DNA of 57,715 nt from Candidatus Elulimicrobium sp. Lineage in GTDB: Bacteria; Omnitrophota; Gorgyraeia; Zapsychrales; Fredricksoniimonadaceae. The stretch lies in assembly GCA_020720365.1 (NCBI GenBank), contig DYOU01000007.1, forward strand, positions 1 to 57,715, given 5' to 3'. Position 1 is the stretch's first letter. Each line of letters opens with the position of its first letter. Shown one piece after another: positions 53,448-57,715 of the stretch. The notes beneath the pieces were generated by a model. That model worked only from the letters and a program-made list of their open reading frames with translations. It had not been told where the DNA came from and did no database searches. The position numbers were made by a program, and so were the translations under genes.

Positions 53448-54818
53448 TTGAAAAAAAAAGCGGCTATTTTTTGTTGTTGTATTATTGTTTTGGCTGTTGG
53501 TAGTATTTGTTTTAATAATGGTTTTCCTCGATGGAGCTGGCAGGGCCATAGACGGCCAGTGGATATTAACTTTCATTTTGATCCTGATTCAGTCAATGAA
53601 TGTGTTGTCAAAGCGGGTGGACGGACGATAGAGATGAAACGCGTCTCAGGCCGTTGGCTGGCCGCTCATCTTTTTGATGGCATTCCGATAGATCAATCTT
53701 TTATCCCGAATTATCTTTCTTCTTTAAAACAGGTTAAACTGACAGAATTTTCTGACAGTGTTCATTTTGATCCAGCCTTCGGCTTACAGGTTAAGGCGGA
53801 TGTGGAAATGATCCTTTCTGGTGAAGGAACGGTACAGGAACATCTTGTTTTTTCCTTCAAGGATGTTGAGCCTGGAAAAGTTTTTATTTATCGGCAGGGG
53901 GTTCCGGGAGTATTTCTTTGTGATGAGAATATTTTGCATTCTTTCGGTGTCGGAGCTGGCCGTTTAAATGGGTTAAGCGTGGATCCCTGGCTGGACAAGA
54001 GGCCTGCGGATATCGACGTTTCAGCTGTGGCGGCACTCATTATTCGGGAGAAGGGAAAGGTTCATGCAAACCTTAGAAGAGATGCTGTTGACCATAGGTG
54101 GCATTTTGCGAAAGGATATTTGTATGCGGTTGATATTCAGCGTGTGCAGAGTTATGTGCAGATGGTCAATGGCTTGCAGGGGATAGAGCTTGTTCCGGCA
54201 CAGGACGTAGCGTGGACGCCTAAAGATTGGACGTTGACACTGACGTTTAATAATGGCACGGCGACCGTATTACGGCGGGTTCAGGACGATCAGGAGAATT
54301 TTTATTTGCATGCCGAAGGGCGCCCTTTTGCGGTCAAGGTTTCTGCGAATCATTTTCATGCGTTTGATCATAATGACGGATCTTTCTTTGCGGATAATCC
54401 TTTGGGGATTGATCATGGCCTTCTGAGGGATATCCGGTTTAATCGAGTGAAGGCGAAGGTCAAGGGCCTGGTCTCTCGGGAAGCAGAAGGCAGTATCTGG
54501 AAGAATTCCAGGAAAGAAGTTGTGGGACTTGATGCTATTGTTGAGTTTATTGAGGCTGTTAAGAACCTTCGGTTGAAGACGGTTGTTCAGCCATTGAAGC
54601 GAACTGCGGAAATAATGAGCGTTGCTTTTCGTCAAGGGAATATCTGGCGCGAACTTCGTTTGCGTGATTCTTTAATCTTACCGGATAAGGACGTCTGCTA
54701 TCCGGTTTCTTTTGATCAAGACCCGAAAACCTATTGTTTGGATTCTGTTCATGCCGGCAGGCTGGTGGCGGGTATATCTGCTTTAGTGCCAGCAAAGCCG
54801 CAAGCTGAGCTCCCGTAA
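53448..54818 (+). CDS. DUF4340-like periplasmic protein
   Basis: A 456-residue protein with one N-terminal hydrophobic segment (AAIFCCCIIVLAVGSICF). It then has beta-rich repeats of the DUF4340 type, with a strand pattern such as VKAGGRTIEMKRVSGRWLAA and the spaced DAVDHRWHFAKG. DUF4340 proteins are often found near ABC exporters of the Gld type, but none is present here. A TTG start at 53448 is supported by AAGGAA eight bases upstream. The gene starts 15 bases after the PEPCK-like gene and is probably part of the same operon. Confidence 0.65.
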   Translation: MKKKAAIFCCCIIVLAVGSICFNNGFPRWSWQGHRRPVDINFHFDPDSVNECVVKAGGRTIEMKRVSGRWLAAHLFDGIPIDQSFIPNYLSSLKQVKLTEFSDSVHFDPAFGLQVKADVEMILSGEGTVQEHLVFSFKDVEPGKVFIYRQGVPGVFLCDENILHSFGVGAGRLNGLSVDPWLDKRPADIDVSAVAALIIREKGKVHANLRRDAVDHRWHFAKGYLYAVDIQRVQSYVQMVNGLQGIELVPAQDVAWTPKDWTLTLTFNNGTATVLRRVQDDQENFYLHAEGRPFAVKVSANHFHAFDHNDGSFFADNPLGIDHGLLRDIRFNRVKAKVKGLVSREAEGSIWKNSRKEVVGLDAIVEFIEAVKNLRLKTVVQPLKRTAEIMSVAFRQGNIWRELRLRDSLILPDKDVCYPVSFDQDPKTYCLDSVHAGRLVAGISALVPAKPQAELP

Positions 54819-54936
54819 TGATTGTAAATGCGCGCGGCGGCGTGTTACGCTCAGGGGATACTGGAGGTTCTTATCAAGACGGTGAAGCAGCAGGTTTTAT
54901 TGGCTTGTGTGGAGCAAAGGATCAGGCAGAGTTGAT
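54819..54936 (+). other. Short gap between the DUF4340 and polyamine genes
   Basis: Two overlapping frames occur: an ATG at 54818 (43 codons, overlapping the previous stop) and one at 54828 (35 codons, ending one base before the next ATG). Neither has a convincing ribosome binding site or recognisable content. I list them as possible leader peptides only. Confidence 0.25.
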
Positions 54937-55617
54937 ATGTTATTCCTGAAATTTATTCTTGCTTTTTGCAGCTTGTCGTATGAATTGATCCTGGCGCAGG
55001 GACTGGCGGCTTTTTTGGATAATACAGTATTGCGTTATTCAACGACGATTGGGCTGTATATGTTCATGATGGGGTTGGGTTCATTGGCGTCGGTGAAGAC
55101 GGATATACGTCGTCCGGCGATCTCGCTCTGGCAGACGGAGATCCTTCTGACATTAACAGGTGCGGCTGGAGTTGCCAGTTTTTTTATTTTTTCTGGCTGG
55201 GAAGCAGACATCTGGTTAATGATGACCTGGTCCTATTTTCTGGTAGCCTTGATCGGTTTTCTGACCGGACTGGAGTTGCCGCTCATGTTGATGATGGCGA
55301 CTGGGGACGAGAGGGGTCACCAACGGGTTATTTCAAGAGAGAGCCTGATCGCGGTTGATTATATAGGCTCTTTTGCGGCAGCGCTTGTTTTTGTGATCTG
55401 CTTTTACCCCTGGGCGGGGTTGATCCGCTCGGTGATGGCGGTTGCCTTTCTTAACGCTTTGGCAGCGGTATTTATTTCCAGCCGTTGGCGTGAAGATTTC
55501 GGGGAAGAAAAGCATATGGTCTGTCTGGCGTCACTGGTACTTTCTGGTGGAGCCTTCGCCTTATTATTGTTAAGCGGTTCATTGGAAACGTTGTTATTGA
55601 TGGTCTATGCGGGGTAA
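54937..55617 (+). CDS. Membrane module, paralogue of the N-terminal half of the spermidine synthase-like protein
   Basis: A 226-residue protein with about seven helices: LKFILAFCSLSYELILAQGLA, GLYMFMMGLGSLAS, FLTGLELPLMLMMA and VDYIGSFAAALVF. Each is matched in order in the membrane half of the protein encoded at 55994 (FMLAFCALLYELLIARVVS, GIFIGGMGVGAWLS, GICAGMELPLLLAMA, MDYAGALAAGLIF). This module is common in membrane-linked spermidine synthase-like proteins. Here it stands alone. The ATG at 54937 begins the module exactly; the ORF track uses an upstream GTG. Confidence 0.75.
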   Translation: MLFLKFILAFCSLSYELILAQGLAAFLDNTVLRYSTTIGLYMFMMGLGSLASVKTDIRRPAISLWQTEILLTLTGAAGVASFFIFSGWEADIWLMMTWSYFLVALIGFLTGLELPLMLMMATGDERGHQRVISRESLIAVDYIGSFAAALVFVICFYPWAGLIRSVMAVAFLNALAAVFISSRWREDFGEEKHMVCLASLVLSGGAFALLLLSGSLETLLLMVYAG

Positions 55618-55624
55618 ACGTTGA

Positions 55625-55993
55625 ATGGATAGTAAAGAGCACTCTTTTGGTCAGCATTATCTGGTGGAATTTATCGATTGTCCGGCGGATAAATTGTGTT
55701 ATGTGGCTGATATCGAGCGATGCCTGCTTGAAGCGGCCCGTTTGAGCGGAGCTACGATATTGGAGTCGTTCTTTCATCAATTTGAACCGCAAGGTGTGAC
55801 AGGGGTTATTTTTATTGCGGAGTCACATTTTTCGATCCATACCTGGCCGGAATCGGGGTATGCCGCCTTTGATGTGTTGACCTGCGGTCATTCCATGATC
55901 CCTTCAAAAGCCATCGAGTATTTAAAACAGGAGTTACAGCCTTTGCGTGTGGAGGAGAGGGTTTTTACGCGCGGGTTTAACAGGTTAAAGTGA
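55625..55993 (+). CDS. speD: S-adenosylmethionine decarboxylase proenzyme
   Basis: A 122-residue class Ib AdoMet decarboxylase precursor. It self-cleaves between Glu66 and Ser67 (ESHFSIHTWPE), and Ser67 becomes the pyruvoyl group. His72 and Cys87 (LTCGH) are at the spacing seen in the Thermotoga enzyme. It supplies decarboxylated AdoMet, the aminopropyl donor for spermidine. It starts seven bases after the membrane module gene and abuts the synthase-like gene with no gap (TGAATG). Confidence 0.95.
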   Translation: MDSKEHSFGQHYLVEFIDCPADKLCYVADIERCLLEAARLSGATILESFFHQFEPQGVTGVIFIAESHFSIHTWPESGYAAFDVLTCGHSMIPSKAIEYLKQELQPLRVEERVFTRGFNRLK

Positions 55994-57715
55994 ATGCGTA
56001 TAATTTATATTTTTAGTTTTATGTTAGCCTTCTGCGCATTGTTATATGAGTTGTTGATAGCGCGTGTAGTGTCATTGTGGGCGGTCAACAATGGCATTTG
56101 GTATGCGATGGCTGTGGGGATCTTTATTGGAGGGATGGGGGTTGGCGCATGGTTGAGCAACCGATGGGGTAAGGAAGATCAGATTTGGCAGAAGCTGCTG
56201 AGTGTTGAATGTTGGCTGTCTATTGTTGGTGGATTTTCGGTTCTTGGGATTTATTCAGTAGCATTAGTTTCGCTCTTTTGGGAGGTACAGGGGCATGTCA
56301 TTGCGGCGAAGATGCTTTTCTTCGGGGGGGCTTTTATAACGGCTTCAGCCGTTGGTATTTGTGCTGGTATGGAATTGCCTTTATTGTTGGCCATGGCCGA
56401 TAAAACGGCAGGAGGGTCGTCTCATAAAAGGGTGGCGAAGGTGCTATTGATGGATTATGCCGGGGCATTGGCGGCGGGGTTAATTTTTGCTCTATGGATC
56501 ATCCCTGTGATGAGCGTTATGTCGGCCGTGATCCTGGTAGGGATATTGAATGCCGCTGTCGCGGGGGGCGTGGCCTATTATTACGGGGGTGTATCAGATA
56601 GAATGAAAGCTGGTCTTTTGCTGTTGGGCCTCAGTATTTTTCTGGTTTTATCTCCCTGGTTGGATGAGTATTTTATAGCGAAGTATTACTTTAGTTTTCA
56701 AGATGAGGTTTCTTTCGGTAGTTTTTTTAAGCCAAAGGATTATCCTGGAAGAGTTGAACGGATCCGATCGGCGTATCAGCAGATCGATCTTGTTACGGCG
56801 GATGATATTGGCCCGGAAGCCAGGGGGCTGTCGGCGGCATATATCCAACCTGTGGTTGACGATAACAAGGGGCTGGAAGGGACGGTCCTGTTCTTGAATA
56901 ATGATTTCCAGTTCGCTGTTTCTTTTGAACGTATTTATCATGAAGCGTTTGTGCATATTCCCATGTCTGTTCTGGAGGTTTTGCCGGGCAGGGTATTGAT
57001 CCTGGGGGGAGGGGATGGATTGTTGTTGAGAGAGGTCTTGAAATATCCTGAAGTACGAGAAGTGGTATTGGTGGATATTGACCCTAAAGTGATCGATATG
57101 TTCAGAAACAAGAAGTCGTTGGCCCAATTGAATGATCATGCGTTCCAGGATCCTCGCGTGCGCGTGATCGTTGCAGATGCGTATCAGTATGCACGTCGGT
57201 CCAGCGAGATGTTTGATATGGTTTTTTGTGATTTTCCGAATCCAGATGATTACGACCTTGCCAAACTTTACAGCCGTGAGTTTTATGTCTTTGTCCGCTC
57301 ACGCCTTAAAGAGAATGGCCTATTAGTGATCGATGCCCCAGGACTTGAAAGTGTGGAACAGGGGCGTGAGGCTGAACGCACAATAGGAAAGGTACTTGGG
57401 AGTACTCTTTATGCGTCAGGCTTTAAAGCGATCAGGCCTTTCTTTTCGCGCCTTGAGGAGAATAATCCGACAGCCTTGAAAGCTTTAGGTGAAGATGCCT
57501 CTATGCTAAGGGGTTATCTGGAAGGATTACGATCGGGCTTCATTATGGCGTGCGTCAACCAGTGTTCTTTTACAGCAAAACCGTTGCAGGTCCAGGGCCT
57601 TCGGGTGATGAATGATGAGAGAGTTAGGCTCGGGCTGAATGAGGGGGACTCTTTAATGGGGCTTATTGAAGGATCATCGGTGAACTCAATTGTGCGTCCA
57701 TTATTTCCTTTGAAG
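55994..57715 (+). CDS. Membrane-fused spermidine synthase-like protein, cut by the window end
   Basis: Absent from the ORF track because no stop is reached; 574 codons are visible. The first about 210 residues form seven helices of a membrane domain. The rest is an aminopropyltransferase fold: LFLNNDFQFAVSFERIYHEAFVHIP equals the substrate loop, and LILGGGDGLLLREVL is the nucleotide-binding motif. VVLVDIDPKVIDM and FCDFPNPDDYDLAKLYSREFY follow. It would use decarboxylated AdoMet made by the speD product to extend polyamines at the membrane. The canonical catalytic DxxDP is DFPNPD, so the substrate range may differ. Confidence 0.85.
   Translation, partial: MRIIYIFSFMLAFCALLYELLIARVVSLWAVNNGIWYAMAVGIFIGGMGVGAWLSNRWGKEDQIWQKLLSVECWLSIVGGFSVLGIYSVALVSLFWEVQGHVIAAKMLFFGGAFITASAVGICAGMELPLLLAMADKTAGGSSHKRVAKVLLMDYAGALAAGLIFALWIIPVMSVMSAVILVGILNAAVAGGVAYYYGGVSDRMKAGLLLLGLSIFLVLSPWLDEYFIAKYYFSFQDEVSFGSFFKPKDYPGRVERIRSAYQQIDLVTADDIGPEARGLSAAYIQPVVDDNKGLEGTVLFLNNDFQFAVSFERIYHEAFVHIPMSVLEVLPGRVLILGGGDGLLLREVLKYPEVREVVLVDIDPKVIDMFRNKKSLAQLNDHAFQDPRVRVIVADAYQYARRSSEMFDMVFCDFPNPDDYDLAKLYSREFYVFVRSRLKENGLLVIDAPGLESVEQGREAERTIGKVLGSTLYASGFKAIRPFFSRLEENNPTALKALGEDASMLRGYLEGLRSGFIMACVNQCSFTAKPLQVQGLRVMNDERVRLGLNEGDSLMGLIEGSSVNSIVRPLFPLK

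Noticed and set aside
54818-54949. Two overlapping short frames between the DUF4340 and membrane-module genes
   Set aside because: No clear ribosome binding sites or known content; kept only as a low-confidence note.
1-57715. tRNA, rRNA, CRISPR arrays and insertion sequences
   Set aside because: I saw no cloverleaf-type T-loop sequences in gaps, no spaced direct repeats and no transposase-like genes.

Overview
The window looks like a chromosomal segment of a Gram-negative (diderm) bacterium, most likely an uncultured member of Omnitrophota (candidate phylum OP3) or a near relative in the PVC neighbourhood. The evidence is the outer-membrane machinery (secretin, DUF481 barrel, usher-like barrel, lipoproteins), moderate GC content, and a secreted 670-residue protein of a type I associate with Omnitrophota genomes. 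The taxonomic call is inference from family knowledge, not a search. Coding is almost entirely on the + strand; I support only one - strand gene (43687-43917), and that one is the most interesting. I see no tRNA, rRNA, CRISPR array or insertion sequence.

Layout. 201-8503: membrane glycosyltransferase, DUF134 regulator, TDT-family transporter, CoA-binding protein, an odd thioredoxin-like protein, ATP-type PEP carboxykinase, UppP, a lipoprotein, a DUF481 porin-like protein and MscL, closed by a clear terminator. 8659-15094: a tightly overlapping operon of a HAD phosphatase, an sn-glycerol-1-phosphate dehydrogenase (the enzyme class that sets archaeal lipid stereochemistry) and a multi-PAS histidine kinase that reads in frame, without a stop codon, into a phosphate-binding-like periplasmic protein; a CheY-like regulator follows. 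15235-27388: a compact type IV pilus / type II secretion-like cluster (PilB, PilC, pilin, PilM-PilN fusion, PilO, PilP, PilQ) plus large minor-pilin-like proteins and a TPR protein. 27522-37905: CDF transporter, PilZ protein, DUF748 protein, glycosyltransferase, prohibitin-like SPFH protein with a 33-residue membrane peptide, MnmD-like tRNA methyltransferase, O-antigen-ligase-like protein and the 670-residue secreted protein.

37951-44149 is the candidate undescribed system. A near-consensus promoter starts an operon for a duplicated Ig-like secreted protein, a fimbrial-subunit-like protein, a PapD-like chaperone and a 949-residue usher-like outer-membrane protein (TPR, pilus N-terminal domain, beta-rich barrel, two SdrD-B-like modules). 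Convergent to it, ending 5 bp away, is a 76-residue secreted protein that shares only the N-terminal strand of the subunit. Its leader carries what reads as a class I c-di-GMP riboswitch with an intrinsic terminator, so second-messenger level should control a mini-subunit of the fibre.

44319-50964: RF3, then a chemosensory operon (CheV, methyl-accepting protein, PilZ protein and three CheW-domain proteins) with no CheA in the window. 51036-57715: YkgJ-like cysteine-cluster protein, a divergent PEPCK-like P-loop protein, a DUF4340 protein, then S-adenosylmethionine decarboxylase flanked by two paralogous membrane modules, the second fused to a spermidine synthase domain cut by the window end. 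Type IV pili, two PilZ proteins, a chemosensory array and a c-di-GMP riboswitch suggest a surface-attachment programme tied to c-di-GMP; no GGDEF or EAL enzyme is encoded here.
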